The notes under the pieces were generated by a model, which was given only the letters and a program-made list of their open reading frames with translations, had not been told where the DNA came from and made no database searches. 47,616 nt of DNA, taken from Bacillota bacterium (GTDB lineage: Bacteria; Bacillota; Clostridia; Clostridiales; Clostridiaceae). A program made the translations under genes and the position numbers. This document shows positions 9,011 through 17,646 of the stretch, in pieces. Numbering within the stretch: position 1 is the first letter of the stretch; every line of letters begins with the position of its first letter. The DNA lies in the NCBI GenBank assembly GCA_030706015.1, contig JAUZPI010000032.1, forward strand, positions 1 through 47,616. The letters are read 5' to 3'.

Positions 9011-10026
9011 TTAACTACCCCCTTTTGCCATGAAAGTACCTTATTCTTTACAACATTAAGTAGTGAATTTACTGCAGTGAAGGTTATGCAAATTATCAAA
9101 ATGCTTGCAAATACCTTACTATATTCAGCCCAACCAATTGACCAAGTTATATACCAGCCAAGTCCTGCTTTTACCCCCATCATTTCAGCCACTATAAGGG
9201 TTGCACAAGCAACACCCATACCCTGGAAGAGTCCAATGAAAACATTAGGCAGAGCAGCTGGTATTGCAACATTGAATATTAAGAATTTCTCATCTGCTCC
9301 TAAAGTTTTGGCCACTTCAAAAAAAGCTCTTCTTACACTAGAAACACCTGATGAAGTGGTTATACTAACAGGAAACCAAACGCCTAGAGCGATAAGAAAT
9401 ACACTGCCAGAAAAGTTAGATGGAGCAAGAAGCATAACTATAGGTATCCATGTTGTTACAGGAATTGGTCCGATTAATTTAGTTAGAGGCGTAATCCAAT
9501 AATTCCACTTTTCATTCCAACCGGCTAATACACCAGTAATGAACCCAATTAGGGCTCCAGCTATATAACCAGTGCCTAACAATTTTAATGAGGCTGATAC
9601 ACTAGCAGCTAATATAGCTCTATCAGTAATTGCAGAGTTTATTATTCTATCCATCCATGGAAAATACGGAAGTGGTAAAATACCAGTTTTAAGGGTAATT
9701 GTGTCCCAAAATATGAACAATAAAGAGACTACGAAATACAATGGTGCTTTCTCATATAAAATAGTTTTAATACTAATCTTATTTTTATAAATTTGCTTAT
9801 CTCTAAAAAAAATTAAAAGAATCAAGTACAATGCACCAAAAATTCCAGATATGGTAGGATAAATTGTAGTAGTCTGCTGACCTAAATAATTAGGTGTAAA
9901 AAAATAATTTATTTCTAATATAAATAGCCCCAATATTGGCAACAGCAATCTAATAATTTCAAAAGTATTATTTTTTGATTTTTCACTTATCTTAGACTTG
10001 CTTATAGTTAGTTCATTAGTACTCAA
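9007..10026 (-). CDS. NitT/TauT-type ABC importer permease, operon A
   Basis: 339 residues, longer than the usual 250-280 because of an N-terminal extension with about three extra membrane segments (about 25-45, 50-75, 85-110). The core BPD permease domain follows (about 130-330), with the ATPase-contacting EAA-like loop around AKTLGADEKFLIFNVAIP. It works with the ATPase (4-bp overlap) and the lipoprotein encoded upstream. Confidence 0.88.
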   Translation of the reverse strand: MSTNELTISKSKISEKSKNNTFEIIRLLLPILGLFILEINYFFTPNYLGQQTTTIYPTISGIFGALYLILLIFFRDKQIYKNKISIKTILYEKAPLYFVVSLLFIFWDTITLKTGILPLPYFPWMDRIINSAITDRAILAASVSASLKLLGTGYIAGALIGFITGVLAGWNEKWNYWITPLTKLIGPIPVTTWIPIVMLLAPSNFSGSVFLIALGVWFPVSITTSSGVSSVRRAFFEVAKTLGADEKFLIFNVAIPAALPNVFIGLFQGMGVACATLIVAEMMGVKAGLGWYITWSIGWAEYSKVFASILIICITFTAVNSLLNVVKNKVLSWQKGVVK

Positions 10027-10050
10027 GCTCTCACCACCAATTACTTTTTT

Positions 10051-10086
10051 AAGAAACTTTTCATCTAAACCAATGAAAAGTTTCTT
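10051..10086 (-). other. intercistronic hairpin after the binding-protein gene
   Basis: A perfect 14-bp inverted repeat (AAGAAACTTTTCAT, 8-base loop) lies between the binding-protein stop and the permease start. No T-tract follows it on the minus strand. It probably protects the upstream mRNA or lowers downstream expression, giving more lipoprotein than permease. Confidence 0.65.
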
Positions 10087-10115
10087 ATGAATTAATACTA
10101 AAAAAATCCTCTTAA

Positions 10116-11135
10116 TTATTTATCCTTTAATCCATTGAAGGTATGGAACACCTTATCAGTTTCTTTCTTTGTATCTAGGTTCTTATCTAATACACCTAAT
10201 TTCTTAAATTCATCTATAGAAACCCTAACTGAATTCTGCCCACCACTTATACTTGGTTTATAATTATAATTGTTTAATAATTGCTCAAGATATTCTGGAC
10301 TTCCATTTACATATTTCTTTTCGGACATAATTTGTGCAGTTTCTTTTTTATGATCCTTTACCCAGTTAGCACCTTTAATAACAGCTCTTACTATTGCTTT
10401 AGCTGTTTCAGGATCTTCTCTAACAAGCTGGCCTCTTATGCCTAGTAAGCAGCAATATTCGTCTTTAAAATCTGAATCTAATGCACTGGATCTAATAGTT
10501 TTTGTTCTTCCATCATTGGTATAGGTTGTTCCTAACTGATCACCAATAACTATTGCTTGAACATCACCTTTTTCAAGTGCTGTAATCAACTGATCATTTG
10601 GATAATCCTTAAATTGAAAATCTTTAACATCAAGTTTATCTCTATACATTGCTCTATAAGCTAAATTCATTGAACCTCCACCTATACCACCACTTATACC
10701 AATTGTTTTACCTTTTAAATCAGCTAGCTTATTATATTGAGAGTTTTTTGCAGTAAGTATAGATACACAACCAGTATGGATTCCTAAAACGAAATTAATA
10801 TCTAATCCTCCCTCAATTGGTTTTAACCAGGTAGCAACAAGTCCATCTGTTACATCTAATTTTCCAGTAGCAAGCATATCCCTGAATGAGTTGTAATCAC
10901 CCTTAATTAGTTCTGGTGATAACCCTTCTTCCTGATAAAAACCCTTTTCATAAGCAATAATTAAAGGTGCTTGACATATGCCGCCATTTTGACCAATAGT
11001 AACTTTTTTTAGTGTCTTGCCATTAGCGTCAGTTACAGTTTTAACTGCTGGCTTTTTTGTACATCCAGTAAAAGTAGAACCTGTAATTGCTATTAATATC
11101 AAAAATACTAAAATACTAATACTTCTTTTTTTCAT
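10116..11135 (-). CDS. NMT1/SsuA-like substrate-binding lipoprotein, operon A
   Basis: About 339 residues. A lipoprotein signal peptide ends in a lipobox (STFTGC, Cys about 25). The mature part is a two-lobed binding domain of the NMT1/TauA/SsuA type, with GQNGGICQAPLIIAYEKGFY at the start of lobe one and GISGGIGGGSMN near the hinge. The ATG at 11135 is chosen because AAGGAG lies just upstream; a longer frame would run into the cysteine synthase gene. It delivers an unknown ligand, perhaps a sulfonate or thioether, to the 9007-10026 permease. Confidence 0.88.
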   Translation of the reverse strand: MKKRSISILVFLILIAITGSTFTGCTKKPAVKTVTDANGKTLKKVTIGQNGGICQAPLIIAYEKGFYQEEGLSPELIKGDYNSFRDMLATGKLDVTDGLVATWLKPIEGGLDINFVLGIHTGCVSILTAKNSQYNKLADLKGKTIGISGGIGGGSMNLAYRAMYRDKLDVKDFQFKDYPNDQLITALEKGDVQAIVIGDQLGTTYTNDGRTKTIRSSALDSDFKDEYCCLLGIRGQLVREDPETAKAIVRAVIKGANWVKDHKKETAQIMSEKKYVNGSPEYLEQLLNNYNYKPSISGGQNSVRVSIDEFKKLGVLDKNLDTKKETDKVFHTFNGLKDK

Positions 11136-11160
11136 AAAATAAAACTCCTTATTTATATTT

Positions 11161-12102
11161 TCATCTAATTTCTTCTTGAAATAACGGTGTTGATAAATAC
11201 CTTTCACCAGTATCTGGCAAAAGAACCACTACATTTTTATCTTTATTTTCAGTTCTCTTTGCTATTTGTGTAGCTGCAAAGGCTGCTGCCCCTGAGGATA
11301 TACCTACTATTAGTCCTTCAGTCCTAGCTAAATCTCTAGCAGTTTTAAAAGCCTCTTCATTATTTACTTTGTATATTTCGTCAATAATTTCTATATTAAA
11401 TACTTTCGGAACAAATCCAGCACCTATCCCTTGAATTTTATGTGGTCCTACAGTTCCGCCAGATAATACTGGAGAATCATAAGGTTCCACAGCAATTACC
11501 TTTATATCAGGATTTTTTTTCTTTAAGGCTTCACCAACACCTGTAACAGTTCCACCTGTACCAACACCTGCAACAAAAATATCTACCTTACCATCTGTAT
11601 CATTCCATATTTCTTCTGCAGTTGTAACCCTGTGAATCTCTGGATTTGAAGCATTTTCAAATTGTTGGGGAATAAAAGAATTAGATATTTGGGCTGATAG
11701 TTCCTCGGCTTTTCTGATGGCACCTTTCATTCCGTCTTTTCCTGGTGTTAATACTAATTCTGCACCAAGAGCTTTAAGAAGATTTCTTCTCTCAATGCTC
11801 ATTGTATCTGGCATAGTTAAAATTAATTTATACCCTTTTGATGCAGCTACAAAAGCTAGAGCAATTCCTGTGTTTCCACTTGTTGGTTCAATGATTATTG
11901 TATCTTTATTAATAATTCCGCTATCTTCTGCACTCTTAATCATTGCATAACCTATTCTATCTTTCACACTACCACCTGGATTAAAATATTCTAATTTTGC
12001 AATTAGTTTTCCCTGTGCACCCTTTTCTTTGTTATAATCAGTTAATTCTAACAACGGTGTGTTTCCAATTAATTCTGTTAATTTGTTTGCAATCTTTGAC
12101 AT
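11161..12102 (-). CDS. cysK: cysteine synthase (O-acetylserine sulfhydrylase), copy 1
   Basis: 313 residues, fold-type II PLP enzyme that makes L-cysteine from O-acetylserine and sulfide. The PLP lysine is in GSVKDRIGY (about 46), the substrate loop is EPTSGNTGIALA and the phosphate-binding glycine loop is GTGGTVTGVGE. It is the first gene of operon A, behind a sulfur-type leader with an AGGAGG ribosome-binding site. The second copy at 15137-16066 is very similar, suggesting a duplicated cysK-importer block. Placing a sulfide-capturing enzyme first supports sulfide or a thiol as the product of the linked reductase. Confidence 0.94.
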   Translation of the reverse strand: MSKIANKLTELIGNTPLLELTDYNKEKGAQGKLIAKLEYFNPGGSVKDRIGYAMIKSAEDSGIINKDTIIIEPTSGNTGIALAFVAASKGYKLILTMPDTMSIERRNLLKALGAELVLTPGKDGMKGAIRKAEELSAQISNSFIPQQFENASNPEIHRVTTAEEIWNDTDGKVDIFVAGVGTGGTVTGVGEALKKKNPDIKVIAVEPYDSPVLSGGTVGPHKIQGIGAGFVPKVFNIEIIDEIYKVNNEEAFKTARDLARTEGLIVGISSGAAAFAATQIAKRTENKDKNVVVLLPDTGERYLSTPLFQEEIR

Positions 12103-12131
12103 GACGAACCTCCTAAACTTCTATTAAAAAT

Positions 12132-12198
12132 AAAAAGAGACAAAGAATCATTTGTTTAAATAAAAACAAATGTCTTTGTCTCTAGTATTTCTAGTCAA
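12132..12198 (-). promoter_or_regulatory. sulfur-type RNA leader 2: conserved hairpin plus terminator
   Basis: Minus strand: TTGA, hairpin CTAG-AAATA-CTAG (12182-12194), AG, then a terminator stem (12137-12182, GAGACAAAGA pairing with TCTTTGTCTC) and T-tract. Both central base pairs of the small stem differ from leader 1 yet still pair. It precedes cysK copy 1. Confidence 0.75.
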
Positions 12199-12210
12199 CC
12201 AAAAGACGTA

Positions 12211-12270
12211 TATTACTATTCCTATATGTTTTATATACTTTATATTATCACTATTTTTAACTTTTGTACA
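12211..12270 (-). promoter_or_regulatory. promoter and operator-like box of operon A
   Basis: TGTACA (12270-12265) and TAATAT (12247-12242) are 17 bp apart. An AT-rich box directly downstream contains AACATATAGGAATAGTAA, the clearest form of the shared operator-like sequence. Confidence 0.6.
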
Positions 12271-12309
12271 GCATTTTTTAGCATTATATTTCCTCTTTAC
12301 TAGAACTTC

Positions 12310-13218
12310 CTATAAGGCAGCGTGTTTTGATATTTTCTCAGCAACATCTTGATCGCTTACTTTTCCTTTACTATTCTCTACTTCTTTTTCATGTAATAAT
12401 TCCCATACCCTATGCCTAAGTAAACTAAAATCAGCAGAAGTTCTTAATTCACCATTATCACGTGGACGAGGTAAATTTATATCAATTATTTCTTTAATGG
12501 TTCCAGGATTTTTAGTCATAACAGCTACTCTATCAGATAAGTATACAGCTTCTTCAATACTATGAGTTATAAATATAATGGTTTTTTTAGTTTTTTCCCA
12601 TATTTTTAACAACTCAAATTGAAGAGCTTCTCTTGTTTGAGCATCAACAGCTGCGAAAGGTTCATCCATTAATAGTACTTCAGGGTCATAGGCTAGTGCT
12701 CTTGCTATTGCAACTCTTTGCTTCATACCTCCTGATAATTCATATGGATATCTATTTTCAAATCCCTTTAATCCTACAAGTTCAAGAAAATACTTACTAA
12801 TTTCAGCTCTTTCTTTCTTTTTAATTTTTTTAATTTCAAGTCCAAATTCAATATTTTTTTGTATTGTCCTCCATGGAAATAATGCATAGCCCTGCATTAC
12901 AATTCCCCTATCTAAAGCTGGTCCTTTAATTAACTTACCATCGATGTAAACTTCCCCTTTATTTCCACCGCTGTGTAACCCAGCAACAATATCTAAGAAT
13001 GTTGATTTTCCACAGCCACTAGGCCCAACAATTGATAAAAATTCCCCACTTCTTACATTTAAACTTAAATCCTTCACAGCTTCAAACTTTTCTATTTTTG
13101 CATCATTTGCTCTTCTTATGTTATATACTACCCCAACGTTTTTAGCTACTATTTTATTTTCAAATGATTTATTTACTTTATTTGATATTCCAGGACTTAT
13201 AACACCATTTATGCTCAT
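12310..13218 (-). CDS. sulfonate/nitrate-type ABC importer ATPase (SsuB/TauB-like), operon B
   Basis: 302 residues. An N-terminal extension of about 35 residues precedes a NitT/TauT ATPase domain with Walker A (GPSGCGKST), signature LSGGMKQRVAIARAL, Walker B (VLLMDEP) and H-loop (ITHSIEEA). A C-terminal tail of about 40 residues is charged. It is last in operon B, after cysK, permease and binding protein. Substrate is unassigned, probably a second organosulfur ligand. Confidence 0.9.
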   Translation of the reverse strand: MSINGVISPGISNKVNKSFENKIVAKNVGVVYNIRRANDAKIEKFEAVKDLSLNVRSGEFLSIVGPSGCGKSTFLDIVAGLHSGGNKGEVYIDGKLIKGPALDRGIVMQGYALFPWRTIQKNIEFGLEIKKIKKKERAEISKYFLELVGLKGFENRYPYELSGGMKQRVAIARALAYDPEVLLMDEPFAAVDAQTREALQFELLKIWEKTKKTIIFITHSIEEAVYLSDRVAVMTKNPGTIKEIIDINLPRPRDNGELRTSADFSLLRHRVWELLHEKEVENSKGKVSDQDVAEKISKHAAL

Positions 13219-13262
13219 TACTATCCCCCCTAAGAACCTATAATTCTACTTGCAAAATAAAA

Positions 13263-14291
13263 TTACTTTATATCATTATATTCATTTGTATATATATCTG
13301 AAGCTTTAATAGAATCAGTTGATTTTAATTGTCCATGAGCTTTCATTAGATCCAGCCAAGTTTGTACATAGGAATCTTGAACCTTTTTATTTTCGTCATA
13401 CCAGAAAGTAGCTAAAGTTGATGGATCTTTGTCTAGAGCTTTTGCAACTATATCTATAGATTCTTTTTGATGAGAATTAATATATACATGGGCCTTATAT
13501 AAAGCTCTTATAAATCCTCTTACTACATCTGGATGTTCTTTAATAAACTTATCACTAAAACCACGAATTGAAGAACCTGCTGCGGGGCTTCCAACCACTT
13601 CCCAGCTGGTGAAAAGAGTTTTTAATTTTCCATCAGCATGTGCTTTTTTATAAGATACTGGGTGAAGATTTGCTATATCAACCAAACCTTGAGTTACTGC
13701 TTGTTCCTGTTGTGCCTCAGGCATAAGTACAAATTCTAAATTCTCTTCAGGTATTCCATTTTTCTTTGCCCATTCTAATGCAATAAGATCTGAGCAAGAT
13801 CCAGTACCTGCAACTGCTACTTTTACTTTTCTCTTTTTTAAATCTTCAGCTGATTGAATTGGACCATCTTTTCTTACCATGTAATCCATATGAACAAAGT
13901 TTGCGTTATCAACCATTCCAGGTGAAACAATCTTAATTTTTGCTCCAGCTAGAACGGCCTTAGCCACTGTACTTGGATGTCCTGTAAATACATCATTGCT
14001 TCCAGCTACAACAGTCTGAACTTCTGAGGTTCCTGCCTGAAGTACTCCAGTATATTTTATTTCGATGCCTTCTTCTTTAAAATATCCTAATGCTGTAGCT
14101 ACATCGAATTCGTTAAACCCAGTTTGTGTTGCCACTCTTATAGGAAATAATTTTTTTCCTCCCTTATCAGCAGTTGTATCTTTGCTGCTTGCTCCACAAC
14201 CTGTGAAAGAAGCAAGAACCAAAACTACTAAACTAACAAGAGAAATAATTCTTTTTTTAATATTAATACCTTTAATACTGATTTTTTTCAT
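13263..14291 (-). CDS. SsuA/TauA-like substrate-binding lipoprotein, operon B
   Basis: 342 residues. The signal peptide ends in a lipobox (ASFTGC, Cys about 32). The mature domain belongs to the NMT1/aliphatic-sulfonate binding family, with RVATQTGFNEFDVATALGYF opening lobe one and GTGSCSDL near the hinge. GGAGGGAC precedes the ATG. It lies between permease and ATPase genes, an order different from operon A. The ligand cannot be read from sequence. Confidence 0.88.
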   Translation of the reverse strand: MKKISIKGINIKKRIISLVSLVVLVLASFTGCGASSKDTTADKGGKKLFPIRVATQTGFNEFDVATALGYFKEEGIEIKYTGVLQAGTSEVQTVVAGSNDVFTGHPSTVAKAVLAGAKIKIVSPGMVDNANFVHMDYMVRKDGPIQSAEDLKKRKVKVAVAGTGSCSDLIALEWAKKNGIPEENLEFVLMPEAQQEQAVTQGLVDIANLHPVSYKKAHADGKLKTLFTSWEVVGSPAAGSSIRGFSDKFIKEHPDVVRGFIRALYKAHVYINSHQKESIDIVAKALDKDPSTLATFWYDENKKVQDSYVQTWLDLMKAHGQLKSTDSIKASDIYTNEYNDIK

Positions 14292-14333
14292 TTATTGTCC
14301 CTCCAATATATTTTTTATTTAATATTTATAATA

Positions 14334-15113
14334 TTAATCTCCAGTAACTGAGGTTTGCTGCCACCTCATCACATACTTACCAAATCCTATTAGTGCGTAA
14401 TTTATTACTAAGCCTAAAAATGCAATAGTTATAATAGCTGCATACATAGTTGGAATCTCAAAGGAAGATTCAGACCAGTATATTAAAAATCCGAGACCTG
14501 AAGAAGCACCTATCATTTCAGCAGCAATCAAAATCAATATTGAACTGGTTGCACTTAAACGCATCCCTGTAAATATTGAAGGAAAGGCTCCAGGAAGAAT
14601 TACTTTTCTAAAGAGTGTAAATGGTTTTGCTCCCATAGATCGTGCAGCTTTAATTAGCAAAGGATCAACATTTTTCACTCCAGAAATTGTACTTAATAGA
14701 AGAGGCCATTTAGCGCCCCAAAATATAATTGCAACCTTAGAAACCTCACCGATTCCAAATATCAATATAAAAACTGGAAATAAGGCAAGGGCAGAGGTTT
14801 GCCTAAATGTTTGCAAAAGAGGATCTAACAACCTCTCAACTCTAGAAAACCAACCAATAACAAGCCCTAATGGAACAGAAATCGCTATTGCTAATCCAAA
14901 ACCTATTAAAGATCTTTGAAGGCTTTTAAATAGATGAGCAAATAGTTTCCCGCTAGTAATAAGCTTTCCTAAGGCTACAGCTACCTTTGAAAAAGGTGGA
15001 AGAAAAGTGCTATCAACTATACCAAGCCTAGGAAATGTCTCCCAAATTAATAAAAATAATATTATACCAAACAAACCATAGCTATACTTAACCAACTTAA
15101 CACGATTTGTCAT
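14334..15113 (-). CDS. NitT/TauT-type ABC importer permease (SsuC-like), operon B
   Basis: 259 residues, the usual length for SsuC/TauC permeases. Six predicted membrane segments and the EAA-like cytoplasmic loop (AARSMGAKPFTLFRKVILPG) that contacts the ATPase are visible. It lies 24 bp after cysK copy 2 and 43 bp before the binding-protein gene. Confidence 0.9.
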   Translation of the reverse strand: MTNRVKLVKYSYGLFGIILFLLIWETFPRLGIVDSTFLPPFSKVAVALGKLITSGKLFAHLFKSLQRSLIGFGLAIAISVPLGLVIGWFSRVERLLDPLLQTFRQTSALALFPVFILIFGIGEVSKVAIIFWGAKWPLLLSTISGVKNVDPLLIKAARSMGAKPFTLFRKVILPGAFPSIFTGMRLSATSSILILIAAEMIGASSGLGFLIYWSESSFEIPTMYAAIITIAFLGLVINYALIGFGKYVMRWQQTSVTGD

Positions 15114-15136
15114 ACTTACACCTCCATTACTAATGT

Positions 15137-16066
15137 TTATATTCTGTCAAATAAATTTGTACTTAAATATCGTTCACCAGTATCAGGTAAAATGGCCACT
15201 ATAATCTTTCCTCTATTTTCTTCTCTTTTAGCTATCTGCTGAGCAGCATAGAGAGCTGCACCTGAGGAAATTCCTATTAGAACCCCTTCCTTTAATGCAA
15301 AGTTTCTTGAGGTATTATAAGCTTCATCGTTGTTAACCTTAAATATCTCATCAATTACCTTGGTATTTAAAACATCTGGAACAAATCCTGCTCCAATGCC
15401 TTGTATTTTGTGAGGTCCAGGCCTTCCGCCTGATAATACAGGTGAATCCTTAGGTTCAACAGCAATAACCTTTAATTCTGGTTTTTTAATTTTAAGTGTT
15501 TCTCCAACCCCTGTAATTGTTCCACCTGTTCCTACACCTCCAATTAATATGTCCACTTTTCCATCGGTATCTCTCCAAATTTCCTCTGCAGTGGTTGCTC
15601 TATGAATTTCTGGATTAGCATTATTTTTAAATTGCTGCAGAATATATGAATTTTTTATTTGAGAGGCTAGTTCTTCTGCCTTTCTAATTGCACCTTTCAT
15701 GCCTTCTATTCCAGGAGTTAACACTATTTCAGCACCATATGCCCTCAATAATTTACGTCTTTCAACTGTCATTGTTTCAGGCATAGTTAATATTAATTTG
15801 TAACCCCTTGATGCAGCCACAAATGCTAAAGCTATACCTGTATTACCACTAGTTGGTTCAATTATTACTGTGTCCCTATTTATTAAGCCTTTATCCTCAG
15901 CATCCTTTATCATGCCATAACCTATTCTATCCTTTATGCTACCTGCTGGATTAAAGTACTCAAGTTTTACTAACAATTCTGCTTCTAATCCTTCAACAAA
16001 CTTATTTACCCTTAACAATGGAGTATTTCCAATTAATTCTGTTATACTGTTTGCTATTTTCGCCAT
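15137..16066 (-). CDS. cysK: cysteine synthase (O-acetylserine sulfhydrylase), copy 2
   Basis: 309 residues, same family and motifs as the copy at 11161: PLP lysine in GSIKDRIGY, substrate loop EPTSGNTGIALA and phosphate loop GTGGTITGVGE. It is first in operon B behind two tandem sulfur-type hairpins and has an AGGAGGGG ribosome-binding site. Both copies keep all catalytic residues, so they may differ in regulation or in the thiol accepted. Confidence 0.94.
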   Translation of the reverse strand: MAKIANSITELIGNTPLLRVNKFVEGLEAELLVKLEYFNPAGSIKDRIGYGMIKDAEDKGLINRDTVIIEPTSGNTGIALAFVAASRGYKLILTMPETMTVERRKLLRAYGAEIVLTPGIEGMKGAIRKAEELASQIKNSYILQQFKNNANPEIHRATTAEEIWRDTDGKVDILIGGVGTGGTITGVGETLKIKKPELKVIAVEPKDSPVLSGGRPGPHKIQGIGAGFVPDVLNTKVIDEIFKVNNDEAYNTSRNFALKEGVLIGISSGAALYAAQQIAKREENRGKIIVAILPDTGERYLSTNLFDRI

Positions 16067-16206
16067 ATTACCCCTCCTAAATTCTTATTTATATCCATAT
16101 CCCATTTTAAAATCACTGAAAATATTCAAGCACAACTGAATAAATGTCTTCAGTTAACCGTAATCCTTCTAATAAATTTACTCATAATTTATTAATTTTT
16201 AAATCA

Positions 16207-16274
16207 GTCTCCAGTGTGGCTGGTCAACTCAAAGCAAATACATATTATTCCGATGTATTTTATAGGTAATATAC
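16207..16274 (-). promoter_or_regulatory. second, partly decayed sulfur-type leader before cysK copy 2
   Basis: A second conserved hairpin, TTGA then CCAG-CCACA-CTGG then AGAC (hairpin 16211-16223), lies between leader 3 and cysK. An operator-like stretch (16241-16274, with ATTACCTATAAAA and CATCGGAATAATATG) precedes it. No clean terminator follows: the AGACTGATTT that would start the stem has only a poor partner near 16112-16121. The stretch from here to the gene start otherwise holds only a small AACTGAA/TTCAGTT hairpin (16132-16155). Confidence 0.55.
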
Positions 16275-16277
16275 TAT

Positions 16278-16338
16278 AAAAAAAGACCAGGTATCCTAAA
16301 TTTATTAAGAATACCCAGTCTCCAGTATATCTGGTCAA
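16278..16338 (-). promoter_or_regulatory. sulfur-type RNA leader 3: conserved hairpin plus terminator
   Basis: Minus strand: TTGA, hairpin CCAG-ATATA-CTGG (16322-16334), AG, then terminator stem AGACTGGGTAT pairing with ATACCTGGTCT (16284-16321, two G-U pairs) and seven T. It is the promoter-proximal member of the tandem pair before cysK copy 2. Confidence 0.75.
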
Positions 16339-16351
16339 CATCTCGTTTTGT

Positions 16352-16406
16352 TTTTACTATTCCTATCGCTTTAGTATATATTATAATATTTTCATTTTTT
16401 CGTCAA
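16352..16406 (-). promoter_or_regulatory. promoter and operator-like box of operon B
   Basis: TTGACG (16406-16401) and TAATAT (16383-16378) are 17 bp apart. The box downstream reads ATACTAAAGCGATAGGAATAGTA, with TACTA and TAGTA arms forming an outer dyad. Confidence 0.6.
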
Positions 16407-16457
16407 TACTATTTTATTGAAAAATGCTATTTTTTTATTTATGTTTACATTAAAAAA

Positions 16458-17612
16458 CTAATTGCTACATAAATTTGAGACCGATCTAATAAGCATCTCA
16501 ATATCATCCTCAGAATTAAAAAATCCAATTGAAGCTCTAACTGAATTGTTCTCATTTATCTTTCTGATAATAATTCCCTGCGCTGCTAAAGATGCAACCA
16601 CGTCCTTAGGATTTACTCCATTAACTGAAAAACTAATAAGTCCCGAAGCTTTTTCAGGAGTAATCACCTTAACATTGCTAAGGGAATTTAATTGCTTCCA
16701 TGCCAATTCTCTCAAAATCTTTGCTCTTTCAAATACCCATTCAATCCCAACTTCTTTTATTAGCCATTGAATACTAGCTCTCTGACCAACTACTGCGGGC
16801 ACAAAAGTTGAAGCAATTTCAAAATGCTTTGCTTCCCTGTAAAACTTAAATGTGCCTAATGGATCAAATTCTTCCACTGATCCTAATCCAGAATAGGTTT
16901 GATTTACTTCAATAAGTTTATTATTATTCACATAAAGAGCCCCAGTACCCTCTGGTCCGCATAACCACTTTTGTCCAGGAACACTATAAAAATCTACATT
17001 AAGTCTTTTCAAATCAACCGGTATTGCTCCTGCTGACTGGGCGCCATCCACTAAGATTGCTACTCCATTTCTATGTGCTAATTCAGTTATTTCTTCTATA
17101 GGTAATACCTCACCAGTTGCATAAGAAACATGTGATATAGCAATAATTTTTGTTTTTGGAGTAATTTTGGCTTTAATATCATCTATGACATGGTTACCTG
17201 TATTTACCGTTTTAATATTAACACCATATCTCTCCCTAAGTACAAAAAGGGGTAATAGTATTGCTGCATGCTCAACATTTGAGGTGATTACCTCATCACC
17301 TTGGCTCCAGCGTATTCCTGAAAGTATGATATTAATGCCTTCTGTTGTATTATGGGTAAGAGAAATTTCACTACTAGTTACGCTAAATAATTGTGCAATT
17401 GATTCTCTGGTATCATCTTTTATCTTTTTTTTATTTTTAAAAGCTTCTGCTGTTATTCTGCTATTATATAATTCTTCCTGTTGGCTTTTTGTCATTGCGT
17501 CAATGGCAAAGCTAGATAATGGTCCTACACTGCCTGTATTAAAATATGTGATTTTCTCTAGTGCTGGTAGCGATTGTCTTACCCTTTTTATTCGTTCTAA
17601 ATCTGTTGACAT
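16458..17612 (-). CDS. class V aminotransferase: probable PLP C-S lyase or desulfurase-like enzyme
   Basis: 384 residues, fold-type I class V family. The PLP lysine is in VPGQKWLCGPEG (near 225), with the PLP Asp/Gln in VDGAQSAG and the threonine loop in THNTTEGIN. Sequence style matches the isopenicillin-N-epimerase/cystine C-S lyase branch, not IscS/NifS: the flexible active-site cysteine loop of IscS is missing. It is the last gene of operon C, after the corrinoid methyltransferase genes. A C-S lyase that releases sulfide from a cysteine conjugate would fit the sulfur theme, but the substrate is inferred. Confidence 0.82.
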   Translation of the reverse strand: MSTDLERIKRVRQSLPALEKITYFNTGSVGPLSSFAIDAMTKSQQEELYNSRITAEAFKNKKKIKDDTRESIAQLFSVTSSEISLTHNTTEGINIILSGIRWSQGDEVITSNVEHAAILLPLFVLRERYGVNIKTVNTGNHVIDDIKAKITPKTKIIAISHVSYATGEVLPIEEITELAHRNGVAILVDGAQSAGAIPVDLKRLNVDFYSVPGQKWLCGPEGTGALYVNNNKLIEVNQTYSGLGSVEEFDPLGTFKFYREAKHFEIASTFVPAVVGQRASIQWLIKEVGIEWVFERAKILRELAWKQLNSLSNVKVITPEKASGLISFSVNGVNPKDVVASLAAQGIIIRKINENNSVRASIGFFNSEDDIEMLIRSVSNLCSN

Positions 17613-17646
17613 GCAAAGCCTCCTCTCATTAACTGCTTTTGAATAA

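Noticed and set aside
9077..9502. Plus-strand open frames of 60-160 codons across the window
   Set aside because: All are antisense to well-supported minus-strand genes, lack good ribosome-binding sites and have no recognisable domains.
12132..12198. T-box, SAM riboswitch or cysteine T-box leader
   Set aside because: The T-box sequence AGGGTGGNACCGCG and the SAM-I core are absent; leaders are too short (about 100 nt including terminator).
16166..16201. 11-codon ORF (MSKFIRRITVN) downstream of the inner cysK hairpin
   Set aside because: There is no convincing ribosome-binding site and no cysteine or methionine run that would suggest a leader peptide; likely chance.
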